In this document: positions 22,841 to 35,158 of the stretch, one piece after another
Position numbering within the stretch: the first letter of the stretch is position 1
Layout of the letters: every line of letters starts with the position of its first letter
Source: Puccinia triticina
Lineage: Eukaryota; Basidiomycota; Pucciniomycetes; Pucciniales; Pucciniaceae
Direction: 5' to 3'
DNA length: 64,000 bases
Assembly: GCF_026914185.1 (NCBI RefSeq)
Contig: NC_070568.1
Coordinates: 5,721,001-5,785,000 of the forward strand
The notes under the pieces: generated by a model
Told to the model about the DNA's origin: nothing
Database searches by the model: none
What the model saw: only the letters and a program-made list of their open reading frames with translations
Position numbers and translations under genes: made by a program

Positions 22841-23499
22841 GCTTAACCAAGCCTCCCGAGTCTGGAGTCGGGTTCCCCTTCGGGAGGCGAGACCTTCGGG
22901 GCCCCCGATCGTAGGCGTGCCGGGGGGACTTGTGTTTCCAAATCCAAAACATATTCAAACAGCTAACTTAACACAAGTCCCCCCTGGTGGGAGCGCTGTG
23001 GCTGGCGGCGAAGCCGCCCCTCCCGCAGGGAGGGACTTGCGCATTATCCCAAATTTTACGCGGGAGCAGAAAGTTCATTTGGCTGAGAGGTTTTTAAAAT
23101 TTTTATAGCTCCTCCCCCAGCCTCTCCACCAATATGCCCTATCTGTACCCTATGCTACTTTTCTTTCTCTACAATTTGGTCTACTCAGATTTTTCCTATC
23201 ACAATCTGTTGACCTTTTCAAAAGATAAAAAATGCACAAGTCTTCCAAATGAGGCTCCACTTGTTTGGGACTCCAGGAGTTGTTTTTCTGGCTACAAGAT
23301 AAATGAGTGGCTCAAATTCCTTGCAAGAACAGAACCTAAAACTCTGTGTATTCAGTTTTTCTATATTGGTTGGGATTTTTAGTGTAGCAGATCCTTTCTG
23401 CTCCTGCTTAAATCAAGACATAACTTCATAAGCCTCTCCTGCGGAGAGCCCTCCGGGCGGGGTCCCCCGGACCCTCCGCTCGAGAGGCTTTGTTAAGCT
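22841..23499. mobile_element. TIR element filling the PDX2-SEC10 divergent promoter
   Basis: GCTTAACCAAGCCTCCCGAG at 22841-22860 and its reverse complement with two mismatches at 23480-23499 form 20-bp TIRs. Nested inverted pairs lie inside: GGGGGGACTTGTGTT near 22921 with AACACAAGTCCCCCC near 22972, and GCGGGAGCAGAAAG near 23062 with CTTTCTGCTCCTGC near 23395. A GCGGCGAAGCCGC hairpin lies between. The element starts 48 bp upstream of the PDX2 ATG and ends 26 bp before the SEC10 ATG, so both promoters and 5' UTRs must lie largely in it. No target duplication was recognised. Confidence 0.6.
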
Positions 23500-23525
23500 A
23501 GTTCAAACAGGGCAAATCGACAAAC

Positions 23526-26420
23526 ATGGCCGACGACTCACCGGACCAGCAATCCAGCAGCACCTTATCTCTCAGCACGTTTGAAGAACCTACGTTCAGT
23601 GTCGCGTCGCTGCTAGCGGGCCTTACGGAAGGGCTGATCAAGGAGGACAAGGAGAGTGGAAAAGGTGACCTGCCCCGCCTGTCTTCTTCAGATTGATTGA
23701 TGCTAATGCTGCAACTGCTCTACGGTGTTTGTAGCTTTCAACCCAGATCCATTCATTGCTACTCTGGAAGGCGCAATCGAACAGCTACTTCCCCTGCAAG
23801 ACCAAGTCAATAAGAAAATCAAAAGTCTTGAAAAGGATGTTGCTCAGAAAGAACGAAGCTACCGGACGAGGATTGATGATTTTAAAAACGGACTAAATGT
23901 CAGTCTCACCCCTCTGTCTCCACCGCACCATCTCCTCACAATCAACTTCATTTCGTCTATCTAGAATGTCACCCAAGAATTCTCCGGTTTAAATTCCAAA
24001 ATCACCGAGGTTGGCAAGACAGCCATCAGGATAGGTCAGATACATCCTTCCATCGCACTCTCTTCCACAACCATGAAAGCTGTTTTCCGAGTCCTATTGA
24101 CAAAATATTGGGCAGGTGAACAGCTGGAATCTATTGATCGGGTGCGGTCACGGGCCAACGAAGCACACGACATCATTCTTTACTACAACGAGTTTGCTCG
24201 GGGAGAGACCACCCGATTAGAAGCATTGCGCAAGGAAGGGAAAGAGGGACGGGCTAAGGTGGCTGTGATCGCTCGACGGTTGCTAGCGGTTGCCAGAGAT
24301 ATTGAAGGGGTCGACGGGAGTGAGGTTACGAAAGCGACGATCGAAAAATACGCCGAGCGGTTCGAGAAAGATATGCTCCGACTATTCGAGAAAGCCTATC
24401 TCAAGGGTGAACCCAAAGCCATGGCAGTTGAGTGTTGGTATCCTTGCGCGTAACATCTACAATTCAACATGATCTGGCGCTGTATCTGATGATGAGTAGC
24501 TGAAAATTATATATTCCTCCCATTCTAGCATTGTGCCCAAACTCTCCTCGAGTTCAATGGCGGGAGCTCTTGCATCCAAATCTATGTGAATCAACATGAC
24601 TTCTTCATCTCTCGGGATCGCATCGAGGCCGTGCATTACGTGGCGGAGGCCCCAATGTGGGAGTCATTAGCAGACCCCAACCAAGCCGCACCGAAAACAG
24701 AACCCCAGCTTGCAGCTTTGTACTCCGATATCAGGGACCAGATATCCCAGGAAGCTCAGATCATCGAAGTTGTCTTTCCTCATCCGGTCGTGGTCATGCA
24801 AGTCTTCCTCCAAAGAGTCTTCGCCCAAGTCATCCAAAGCCATCTCGAAAAGTTGATCAGTGCTGCCCAAGGTAGCAGTACCCTCGCCTTTTTGAGAGTC
24901 CTTGCCCTGGCTCGTTTCAGTACGGCTCAGCTGGTCAACGATATCAAAGCACACGACTTCTTCCGCTCCAGTTCTTCGATCAACCCGTCTACATCCGAGG
25001 CTTACCCATTGGCTAGACGTGGTAGCGATGATGCTGATGTGGATAATAAAACTTCTGCTGGAGCCATCCAAGCCGTGTCCGGTGGACCTGGGATTTCTGC
25101 GCTCTCCGGTATGCTGGACCAGCAACTCGATGAACTCTTCGGCCAACATCTCGACAATAGTCGATATGTGGAGCGCGAGTGCAAAAGTTTGACTGAGTTG
25201 TATGCAAGCTATCTACTTCAGTTTGCAAGATGGCACGTAAGTATTCTCCCTACCTGAGCGAGGTTTTGAGTGTCATATTTATATATTTCATGGCAAACGC
25301 GCATAAATGACGGATTTGTATTCTCTTGTGTAGCGTGCAACAAATAAAGCCAAACCGACAAACACGATTTTTGATCGAATGGTCAACCAAATCTCATCTT
25401 CTGCCAATGGAACGCCTGGGACTACCCAAACAAGTGGTCTCAAATCCTTACTGAAACTGAGCGGGATCTCGGCTGATGATTCAACTAACCCACTGACGGA
25501 AGGAGTTCCTACCACCCCTGAGCTCTGCGAAAGTGATGGTCAGTTGGACTTGAATGTCGTTGAGAAATTGCTTACTTGGCACGCAGAGAGTGTCGGACGG
25601 ATGATTGAGCTCTCGTCACCGAGCGAAGTGTCAGTATGTACTTTTTTACGCATTGAAGGAAAAAAAGACAAGCTGATGCTTTTCCCTCCGAAGACCCGAG
25701 AATGTATTTTCACTCCTCAAGACACTGGCTGAAAGCTTTTGCAAAGGATATGTTGAAACAGCACTCGAAACATCCTTGGCCCAATTCTCGAGTTACGACC
25801 TCAAAGCTGAGCCGAGCCTGAAGACGGTGACGGTGATCAAGACGGCCGACATGGCGATGCATCTGTGGCAACGATACGTGACCACAACAATCGTTCCACT
25901 GGCTGCTGCCAGTGTGAACATCCGAAGAGAGATGTCAATATTTAACAATCATACCATGGTTCGAATCGAAAACAAGATCAATTCAGTGGCTCAGAAAGCC
26001 TTCGAATGTCGGTTTCTTCTCTGTATTTCGGATATTCGCCTTAGGGTGACGCTAACTTAGTCCCTTTACGTGCCTCTAGGTAATTGTTACCATCACCAAC
26101 AGCATAATCCCCCACCAGAGAAGGGCCAAAGTAACTCAATGATGATATGGGGGGTCTTGATCTTCATCTGTTCCAGTTGCTTATGGATCATTGGGATTCC
26201 ATTGATCCTATTCGACCTTGATAACTTTAGCGACACTCTGGGTGTTTCAAATCAGCATCATAATCCTATCAATACCTCTTCTTGGGGTTGGGTGAAGTGG
26301 CTATTGGTTAAGATTTTGGATGATCAACATTACAAATTTGTCATCCCTCTTCAAATCACTTTTGGTTTAATCTTTGTCATTATTAACTGGGGTGGCCTCA
26401 AAATATTCAGACACTCTTGA
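23526..26420 (+). CDS. SEC10: Exocyst subunit Sec10, C-terminally truncated and fused to a membrane cassette
   Basis: Sec10 is a subunit of the exocyst, which tethers secretory vesicles to the plasma membrane. Exons 23526-23664, 23735-23898, 23965-24034, 24116-24426, 24529-25236, 25334-25633 and 25701-26007 join in frame into 666 residues of Sec10-like sequence, including FNPDPFIATLEGAIEQLLPLQ, EQLESIDRVRSRANEAHDII, LLEFNGG, YVNQHDFF and VEVVFPHP-like (IIEVVFPHP) stretches. The next donor (GTCGGT, 26008) pairs with CTCTAG at 26079. Exon 26080-26420 then reads CNCYHHQQHNPPPE, two hydrophobic segments and a stop, in place of the roughly 180-residue Sec10 C-terminal domain. The joined frame is open for 779 aa. 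The Sec10 call is firm. Whether the chimera is expressed, or this copy is a dead allele, is open. Confidence 0.82.
26097..26420 (+). repeat. Membrane cassette copy 2, homologous to 20041-20364
   Basis: From CAACAGCATAATCCCCCACC onward this segment matches the one starting at 20042 with scattered substitutions and no frameshift, through the shared IFRHS stop. The sequences upstream differ completely (SEC10 here, an unrelated frame there). So the cassette has been placed behind two different 5' partners at the same base. Confidence 0.85.
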
Positions 26421-27590
26421 GAGCAACTATATTTTGAAGTTTATGGCATTACCTCACCTGAGAAAAGCCATGAGCTACTGTGATTCTAATTTGATGGATT
26501 TCCTACTAAGGAAAAATACCAAAACCTTACTTACGGTGCCCCAAACTTTCACAGCACTGAGTTAAATAACCTCTCTAAGAATGGTCAGCTTCTAGGCAGT
26601 ACCCCACCAACATAAGTTAATTTTGAGGGAGTGGCAGCTTTTGGTCATATCTCCTACTAAGGTACTTATTATCCTGCATATTCATAACTGTTTTTTCCCC
26701 ATGGAATGTGAACGTATTCCTGAAGTTAGACTGTTTGGGTGTGTAACCAAAAAGGTATAAAGCAGAAGTTATTTTCCTACTAATTCTGCCACACACCCCT
26801 TACAATATATCACACGTTCTGATGACACACTATTGCTACAAATTTCAAGGAGTTTTGCTTATGCATAATTCTCTGTGCTCTCAAATTTATATGCATTGCA
26901 ACTCCCTGATTTTATGACTTTAGTATGATTAGCTTGTCTAGTAATTAATCTGTAAGGACTCCAGATGAGTCCTTCACTGGTCATTGTAGAGGGGAAGGCA
27001 AAAGCCTATGAAACTGTTCTAGTGAAAAAGTAGGGGCTGTATTGCAGGTATCTAGCCAGGAGAGAGTGAAGCTCTCTCCAGTGAGTATAACTAGAACAAC
27101 TAGGAGAATGAGAAGAAATGGAAATAGTTTACCTAGCTGGGAGATAGGGAAGCTCTCTGCCGGACTAGGGAAGTAACAGGAGGAGACAAAGTACTATCTG
27201 TGGCTTATGTAAGAATGAGACAGCTCTTGTGAAACTTCACAAGGGGTGGGGGTTTACATAATCTACCCAATTAGTAGACCTTTTTTCCAGCTTAAAAGAG
27301 CTGACACAAATTCAATCTGGGTGATTTCTAATTAGAGCACCACCAGCGGCCACCTGGGGGCATACAGGGGCCACCCAACTAAGGTTACGGGTCTGGTGGG
27401 TTGGGCCAAAATTACAAATTTCCCTCAAAAGCCAACTCAAACCTGACCTGAACCTGGCCAGGTTCGGGTGGAGGCCTGGCCCATCAGCAGGCCCACCCAA
27501 TTTCCATCCCTATAGGAGTGTGCCAAAGCATGCTCTTTAGTGTTGAGATAGTGTATTAGCATCTATCTATGCTGTATCCTTCTAACATAT
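26421..27590. repeat. Decayed repeats; TGTAAGGACT family copy at 26951
   Basis: No gene was recognised. Around 26490-26550 the sequence GATTTCCTACTAAGGAAA...CTTACTTACGGTGC resembles arms of the hairpin element at 42671-44019. At 26951 TGTAAGGACT...GAGTCCTTCACT starts a copy of the family seen at 9667 and 27591, followed by CTAGCCAGGAGAGAG-type sequence. A lone copy of the foldback hairpin unit (TATAGGAGTGTGCCAAAGCA) lies at about 27511-27530. Confidence 0.5.
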
Positions 27591-28737
27591 TGTAAGGACT
27601 CAGTTTGTGTCCTTCACTAAGATGTCTCAACAGGGACGGGGAGGGGCGCTGAGCCTGAGGATTCTAGCTCCAACAGTTGGGATGAATTACTAGCCACAAC
27701 AGAGAGAATATTGCTCCAGTTCTCTTGTTAGTCTATATACAGCTATCATAGGGGATAAAAGGGAGAAATGGAAAAGGGGAAACTCACCTAGCCACAACAG
27801 AGAGAATATTTGTCCAGTTCTCTGCCAAGCTAGGTGGGGAAGCGGGAATGAGATGAACTAGTATCAGAAGTCTGTGACAGTCTTGTGAAGTTTGAGTGTG
27901 GAGATTTACACCTATACACCCACAAATTAGCCTATACTGTACATTTATATAGCCTAGTTGTCTCCTTGGTGTTTCCTATTCCTCAATGAATGATGATTAT
28001 CCTATGACTCACTGTGCTTGGACTTTGTCCTCAATATCTTGTCAAATCTCTCTTAGTATCATTTCACCTAAATTACCCTCAACAGTTAGAGCCTCCTTAC
28101 TGTCTGAGCTAAGATCACACAATTTGTGAAGCAAAGCTATTCCTAGATAAAGTAGCAAGAGTCAAATCAATTGTATTGGTGGTTGGTGATGTGTTGAGTT
28201 CTGTTTGGTGTATGTGTTGAGTTTTTGTCCTCTGGTCTCTTGCTTTTCTGCCATCTACCTCATTGCCATCTCATTCCAGTCTATCCTGACTCCAACTTAT
28301 CCCTTCTCTTCACTTCTTATGCACTCTCACATCCTATGGTCTGATAGTAATTTATAGGTCATGTTTGCTTTCCTTACTTGCCATGTTGACTTTGTTCCCT
28401 GCCAAGATTAGATAGTCAAACTTTCCAAATACTTCTCATCCTCCGATGCGCGCGCGCGCTCTGCTTGTGACAGATTTGTGATATCTTTGAGATTTCTGGT
28501 TCCTTCTATTCATTTCTATTTCATATTCATTATTCTTTAAACCACAAGTTTTTGCTTGTACATAGTCTATATATACATAGCCCAGACCAATGCAATAAAC
28601 CATTGGTTCTTCCTTCTTTTATCCGCACCTCCAATCTGAACCAATCTGGTGAGGAATCAACCCTCACTTCCCTCTCTCGAGCCCACAGGCTCATCTTTGT
28701 GCTTCCTTGTGCTGTGGTCTTCAGTCTAAATCCTAAC
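27591..28737 (+). mobile_element. Possible solo LTR
   Basis: The segment begins TGTAAGGACTCAG and ends ATCCTAACA (TG...CA ends). It carries a TATATATACATAG box at about 28568 followed by CAATAAACC at 28592-28600, which could serve as promoter and polyadenylation signal in an LTR. Its 5' part resembles the repeat copy at 26951, including ACTAGCCACAACAGAGAG-type repeats. No target duplication, primer binding site or pol gene was found, so the call is tentative. A (GC)n run occurs near 28448. Confidence 0.4.
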
Positions 28738-29844
28738 AGTACGTGTCAATGGCAGTTAGATTGTGAGCTAACGGTTGCTAAATAAAGCAATGGATAGCTG
28801 GATTTGGAACTTCCAGCTGATTTAGCTTGGTCTCAGCTCATCTCAGTGTGGTTTAACTTGGTAGCTAAACTTCATCTGAGAGCCAAACTAGTCACAGGTG
28901 TGGTGATTTATATTGACAAGCATGATATAATGTCCACTCAGTGATAGCGCGGGTGGGAATGCATAAGCGGCTGACATCAGTATGCATTCTGTGACATAAG
29001 AACTGAAGATGATGTCAGGAAAGCCCACTGGAAAAGCTTACAGAAATCACGGATTGGACAATATGCGGATTGCGGACCGTGGAGTTTGGATTGGGTGGCG
29101 GATCGGAGCAGAGGGCAAGAGCTAGACTGCGGCAGACCAAAACAGGGGGACTGATAGCAGTGCACACCAGCAGGTGACCCAGTGAAGCTGAAGCAGGTGG
29201 AGCTGGGGTGGAGGCGCTGGTGAGAGACTGACGGATGGGGGCTAGAAAGAGAATGTGGGAGGTCAATCATCAGAGAGGAGCAGAGCCTGGGAATGTGATG
29301 TGCGGAAGTTGGGTGGAGATTGCAGACTAGTGTGGGAAAGCATCAAATTGTGGTATTGGGTGGGAAAGGAGACAGATGTGTGTGGAGGGAAGGCTTGCGT
29401 TTTCTCTTCTTTTTTCCTTTTTATCATCTTACTTACTACTCATCACTGTGCTTACACTTACGGACATACTAGAGTATTGGAAGAGTTTTATGTGTCCCTC
29501 ATTTTTTCTTACTTGCTTCATTGCTACTGCAGACTTTGTTCTTGAAGAGTGCAGCACTTCATCACTTGCGGATTATTACACTATCAATCAGGCTCATTGT
29601 GGAGTGCTGAAGGCTAACGGAATGTAGCAGTGCAGAGCCAAGATATTGATAATCACTCAAGCCCGGATAAACATTCTTGAAGAAGGCGGAATTGGTCATT
29701 TCTACAGATTCTCTTGAGCTAAATCATCTGGAAGCTCCAAGCCCTGCTAACTGTTGCTACATTTAGTAACAACCACACACCAAACAGAACTCAACACCTT
29801 GCTATCCACCAATACAATCCATTTTTCTCTTGAGCTACAGTGTG

Positions 29845-30725
29845 GGACACCACTTTTGTGCTAGCCCCCTGGGGGTGTCCCAAATGTTGCGCTTGAGAAA
29901 TTCACAAAAATCCCCCAATACCCCAGGGGTTTTGGGGATGGTTAGGGGGGTGACCAGTGTAAAAACCACAAGTCCAAGTGCAAGATTTCTTTCCCCAGCT
30001 TGTTTCTTCCCAAATTCAATTGTGAATTAAACTTGATTGAGCTCTTTTGGTCATATATTGAAAACTGTTTTATCCAGCATGTTTCTCCCTCAAAAACCAA
30101 GCTGATACAATCATCATCCATAAACAGATTATTGATGTAGCAGTAACAAATGCAACTCTTGGAAAGAGTGCCAGGCCCTTTTCCAAAAAGCTTGTGTTGC
30201 TTGTCCACTCCCAATGATTTGAAAATACTTCCAACACGTTGATCAACAACACTCGGCCTACAAATTAGGGTTAGATGCCCATGCATCCCAAAGGGCAATG
30301 AAAAAATATAAGTCATTGGCGGATTCCAAAGAATGTGCTGATGGACATACATGTCATTGGCAAATAAGCCTTGATCTCATTTCTGTTTTTCATATGAATA
30401 CAAGGCCTTGGTTATGTACCACAATGCTTCAAAACCCACTATAAGTGCATAATATACAATTAATACATAGTCTATATGCATAATGCACCTCCATAGTGCC
30501 ATACTATGGCCTGTAAGTCCATGTGTCCCAAATACAAACCACCCAAAAATTGAAACTTTTTTCTGAGCAGTGCCACAGAGCTGGCAAGATATTTATAGAA
30601 TCACCTAGCTCTGTAGAGCTCAAAAATGTCACTTTGGTGTATTGTATATGATATATGTAAACCCTGATAGGTCTCAAAAAATAAAAACATCTTTGCGGGC
30701 GCGGGGTAGCACAAAAGTGACATCC
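29845..30725. mobile_element. Putative TIR element (CACTTTTGTGCTA ends)
   Basis: CACTTTTGTGCTA at 29851-29863 is matched by TAGCACAAAAGTG at 30707-30719, both followed inward by a C/G run and outward by an imperfect GGAnnn. No target duplication was seen and no transposase was recognised, so it may be an old MITE. Open frames inside (for example 29942-30352 minus) show no family motifs. Confidence 0.45.
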
Positions 30726-30916
30726 AGCATGGTAGCAATAGCTTTTATTCACAACTTGCACAATCTTAGCTCAACCAAGGATCCTCTTATAAGAATGTGG
30801 TATCCAGAAATATCAGCAGATATCTGGATATGCACCTATATCTACAGGTTTGGGACCCGCAGATGACAAATATCTTGTGTCATCTGTGGGCATTTACTGG
30901 ATATTGTGTATTTCTT

Positions 30917-31129
30917 AGAGCATTCACATTTGTCAGTTTAAGATGACTATTTTAGGCAACTTAACCCAACCAGCAATTGCATTGGTCTGGGCTAACCCCA
31001 GGTCAACAAACCTCAGGCTTGATTCCAGGTTAAGACTTGCAAAATTTAGTAACCCTTAGCCTGACATCAATCCTGAGACTAAACCAGGCTTATTTAAACT
31101 GAAATTCTACCAAAAAATGTGAATGATCT
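30917..31129. mobile_element. Small MITE-like element, about 213 bp
   Basis: The ends AGAGCATTCACATTT (30917-30931) and its near reverse complement AAATGTGAATGATCT (31115-31129) enclose a sequence without open frames. The interior has TTAGT/ACTAAA-like inverted words. The target duplication could not be defined. Confidence 0.45.
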
Positions 31130-33112
31130 TGCCAGACATGCTGCAAGGGATATCTGTTTGAGGCTTGAGCATCTGTATTGGTTCAGCTAAATGCTAAGCC
31201 AAAGTACCATGTACTAAGAGCCAAATTTAGTAACACAGAGGGCACTCAACACCGGTTGAGCCAAATCCAACATTAAACTCATCTGACTGCACGAAGAGCA
31301 ACACCACTGCGGGAGCGTTCTGTGCAATGCAAGTTTGTCATGTTTAGCTCCCAAGCTGATGCAGCCTGTTGCAGCATCCACCACACAGGAGGTATCCAGA
31401 GATCTAAACTTGGATTTCACCAAGCCTCAAGTGTGCCGACTCAAGGTAGTGGATGGGTGTTTGGGGTGGTGAGATGTCAACAAAAATTGGGGTGTCACAG
31501 GAGCTACTCGGGAGCTCAGGGCTTGTTATGTTTTGCTCCAAACACCCTGGATAGCGACCTAGGTAGCCCTAGCTTAAACAAGCCTTGCAAGCACTTGCCG
31601 GCAAGAGCCATGCGCAAAATACATGCAAGGCTTACCAAGATAGTGGAGCTCACAGGTGAGGATCTGAGTTTGAGGTATATTTTTTTGTTTTTCTTCATTT
31701 TGAATTTTATCACTCTCCATTCCACCAAACCTTTTCAAAGGGAAAAGTGCTGCTTGATTGGGCATCACTCCCTCTGTTCAGATTTTGTTTTCCATTTTTA
31801 GTACATGCTCTAATTCTTTGTCACTTTCAGCCTTTTTGATTATTTTCTGGTATTTTTTCCCCACAACATTATCATTTTCAGTATAAAAATATTACATAAC
31901 TGAAGGATTGGCTGGCCAAAAAGAAAGGTTTTGATTTTGGGAGAGTCTACATGCACCCCAGATGAGTGATCTTAAAGTTTGTCAGAATTGGAAATCCAGA
32001 TTTTGAAACAGAGGAAAAAGTATGATTGGAGAGAAATAAGATTATGGCAAGTAGCTGGATCAAAATGCAAGCAGTTCAAGATTTATGGCTTTAAACCATG
32101 CTTTGTTTGTGTTGTCGGAAGTATATGTTTTGGTGCGTTGAACTTTGTTTACACCATAACCCCGAGATCCTCATACACAAGGCACTGCTGCTTGGGCTCA
32201 AGTCCCTCCTCCCTGCGGTCGAGGGTTGTGCGTCACGCCTCGACAAGGATCCCTTGCTCGCCACAAAGGGACGAGGGACTTGGATAAGTTAGCGGGTAGC
32301 CCTGGATATTGTACGTTACTGGCGGGTGGAAATTGATTGATGTCGAGTTTTCACCAGCAAACAAGGTTGAGTCGCGTTGAGCCCTCTCGATGACTGGTCG
32401 GAGTCCGGACCGGTCATCCAGAGGTTGCGTGTGCTCTCGGGCAGCAGTAGCTGGGCTGGAGAGATGCGGGGCTAGCTGGGGGAGAAATGCGTACTACAGC
32501 ATCGTTGATGTGTTGCCAGAGTTAGCGCTAGTTGGCGACCTTCTATCGACAGAAGCCAAAAAAATTGACGATACCGCTGACGACACCGTTGTGGTGTTCC
32601 CGTTGCCAAATTTGGCTTAGCGCGGGTTTTAATGCAGCCGATGGGGATGCTCGGGTTGAAGTGCCAGCCAGAAGCGCTAAGCTTCACCTTGTCTGAGAGC
32701 ATAAATATCTGAAAGCGTGTTAATCAGTACCAAAACGCCCCAGCTTCGCAATGATTTTCCGTAGCTGCTCTGCAAACCACTGTTTCAGCACGATCTCTTG
32801 CCACCGAGCTTTGGTTGATCAATTTAAGTCTAGCATTGATTCCACTTCCGGGAAGATATTGGCCAATGGGAATTCGATCGCTCTCGCGGTGAATGAACCG
32901 GAGAAACGAGGCCAGGATGAGGCACATTACGCACTATGAAGCTGGTGTATAAAGTAAAGGATCCTGCCATCCATCATTTCGGTACCCCCCTCACCTCAGT
33001 ACCTCCGTTGGATTTGTTAATCATAATACGTTCCTTCATCCCCATCTTTCTATCCTTATTTCTTTTTGCCCCGATATTGTCACCCTGAAAAGATCTCAAT
33101 CGCTCTCTCAAG
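31130..33112. other. Gene-free spacer with scattered repeat motifs; TATA-like box before the first secreted-protein gene
   Basis: No gene was recognised between 31130 and 33112. CTCAAGTCCCTC ... GAGGGACTTGG at about 32199-32283 forms an inverted pair resembling the element between PDX2 and SEC10. A GATGACTGGTC...GACCGGTCATC pair at about 32391-32421 belongs to the family at 6060-6500. TATAAAG at 32948-32954, about 160 bp before the ATG at 33113, is a plausible core promoter. Confidence 0.4.
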
Positions 33113-34237
33113 ATGGTCAACTTCTTTACCTTCGCTTTTGTTGCAAGTGCTTTATGTGAGCTGTTCAGATATGGCTTTCACTCGAGATATCCTGCAGCCG
33201 CTGATTCCCTATGTCTTAGCCATCGCTGCCGTGGAAAGCAAGAATTCAGTTATCAGCGAAGACAGCCTTCTTGAACCCCAGGTCGAACCTATCTTTGCGT
33301 AAGTAGTCATAGTTTATGATTTCCCCCTGCCAGGCACACACTGACCCTGAATATACCATATGTCACAGTTCACTTGAGGCCGTCACTAGCCCACTTCTCG
33401 AAAAGAGAGGATCGAGCCCGGCGCTCGAAAAGCGGCTTCTAGGCAACCTGCTTGAGCTTCCCACCTCGATCATTTCGGAGGTGCTCCCCGTGGCAACGCG
33501 AACCATGCCCCAACCGCCCCATGAACGCTCTTCAGGACGGTTTTCTTTCAAGCAAATCAGAGTGCATGCTTACCTATCAGACACGCTCAATGCAATCTTG
33601 CCTCACACCAACGCCATTCGAAGTCTCTGCACCGGTGATGTCAACCCTGATGCCGATCAACTTAGTTGGGACTTGGTCAATGAGCTCCGAGTCATTTTGG
33701 ATATTCTCAATGGCTGCTTGTACAAAGTGAAAGACTGTGGAAAGGCACCTACCCCAAGTGGTATTCCGGGTGGAAGGCCTATCACTCTGGTGAGTCTTTT
33801 CTTCACCTTACGAAAGCTGTTTTACTGACAGTCGAAATGGTTATCAAAATGGCGCTTGACAGGATGACATTTGCCAGCTATTCTTCAAAATAATGTGCGA
33901 AATCAGGGAGTGCTGCAAGCTAATTGGCTCGTTGTGCATCAAGTACAAAACCGTTCGCCGGGTTTGCCAAAGTAAATATTATTCAATTCCTCTAAACCGC
34001 TGTGTCGACGAAACTGACCCGCCCCACTGACCCGCAGATACTTTGAGACAAATTACCAGCTGCTTGTCTAGCATTGCTGTCAGATGTGGTGTCGAAGTTG
34101 GCGACTTGTCACCTGGATTAGGAGGTCTCTTCGCTGGTATTCCTAACTTCTTTACTGGCGTTCAGTTTGGCTTCAGCGCATTTCCCAAGATTCTAGGAAA
34201 TAGCAATGGCTACTTTTCTTTCAACGCGTCCATTTAG
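33113..34237 (+). CDS. Secreted cysteine-containing protein, paralogue A (candidate effector)
   Basis: Family not recognised. Five exons (33113-33155, 33220-33298, 33369-33789, 33863-33971, 34038-34237) give 283 aa. An N-terminal hydrophobic stretch MVNFFTFAFVASALS looks like a signal peptide. Two LEKR sites (LLEKRGSSPALEKRLLG) before the conserved part resemble Kex2 processing sites. The conserved core has FSFKQIRVHAYL, LRVILDILNGCL, DCG.APTPSG, then DICQ..FKIMCEIRECC, and ends with GVQFGF...GNGYFSFNA-like sequence. At least ten Cys are conserved with paralogue B. Splice sites were set by alignment to B, which has identical lengths for exons 1, 2, 4 and 5. A secreted role at the host interface is inference from the signal peptide, Cys content and clustering. 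Confidence 0.75.
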
Positions 34238-35158
34238 AGTAGTCCATCTCTTCTCTACCACTTTTGTATGCTTGCTTGAAGGGTCAGGACTGCATTTCCT
34301 CATGAATATTGGATTTAATTTTTTGTTTTTTCGACTTTGTTCTTACACAGCTTAATTTATCAATTTGCTCGACTCATACTACCTTTGCCTTAACAAGCAG
34401 CCTGAATTTTTCAGCCAACTCTTGTCGCAAACAAATTTATAATTCTTGGGTTATTGCCCGGCGAGATGAGCCACACGCCAAGGACAAAAAGAAACATAAC
34501 AAAAAACTTATTGCTGCAAGACGAAAAAAATAACATTTCAATAAGAGTTTAGTTTGCACTAACGCAGCTTTTCCTGGGGCGCAGGTGATCAGGTCTTCGT
34601 GGCTCACAGCCAATAAGCCAGGTGATATGGGTCTACTTACGAGCAGGCACTTGCTCTATTTTGATTACCACCAAATTGCTCGTTGCACACAAGCTATTGA
34701 GCATGGTGGACTGGTCCGTTCGCATCGGACTGGTATGAAAAACTCAATACATTAGAGCGGCACAGGAATAGATGTAGTGGCTGTGGAGTGGTCTGCTCAA
34801 GTCCAATTGTCTGGTATAGTATTGCTCCCCGCGACACCGGTCCCAACCTCCACTCCAGTCAGGTCTAGCACTCAGGCAGGCTGTCACCCAATCCAGGCTA
34901 GACTGTTGGCTGGGTGGGCGGACCAAAGAAATCAGACCTATCGCACTAAAGTCGATCGACGTTCTTTCAAGCATACATAAAGAGTGGTACCTCACCATGT
35001 TTGCTTCCAATTCCCATCTCATCAACCTCCCCAGATTCCTGAATCACTTTACATTCATTCCTTCCCACCACCACAATTCTGCTAAGCCTAGTTTCTATCA
35101 AGTCGACTCTTTCTCCTCACACTTCCAAAAAAAACTGAGCGTTAATCACTTCCTCAAG
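34238..35158. other. Intergenic, secreted-protein genes A to B
   Basis: No gene was recognised. A poly-A-rich end at about 34490-34540 may follow the 3' UTR of gene A. A CATACATAAAGAG stretch at about 34972-34984, some 180 bp before gene B, is placed like the TATA-like box of gene A. Confidence 0.4.

Noticed and set aside
26097..26420. Treating the second cassette as a separate intact gene
   Set aside because: It has no upstream start of its own; the only open connection is the SEC10 splice, so it is described as part of that chimeric model and as a repeat.
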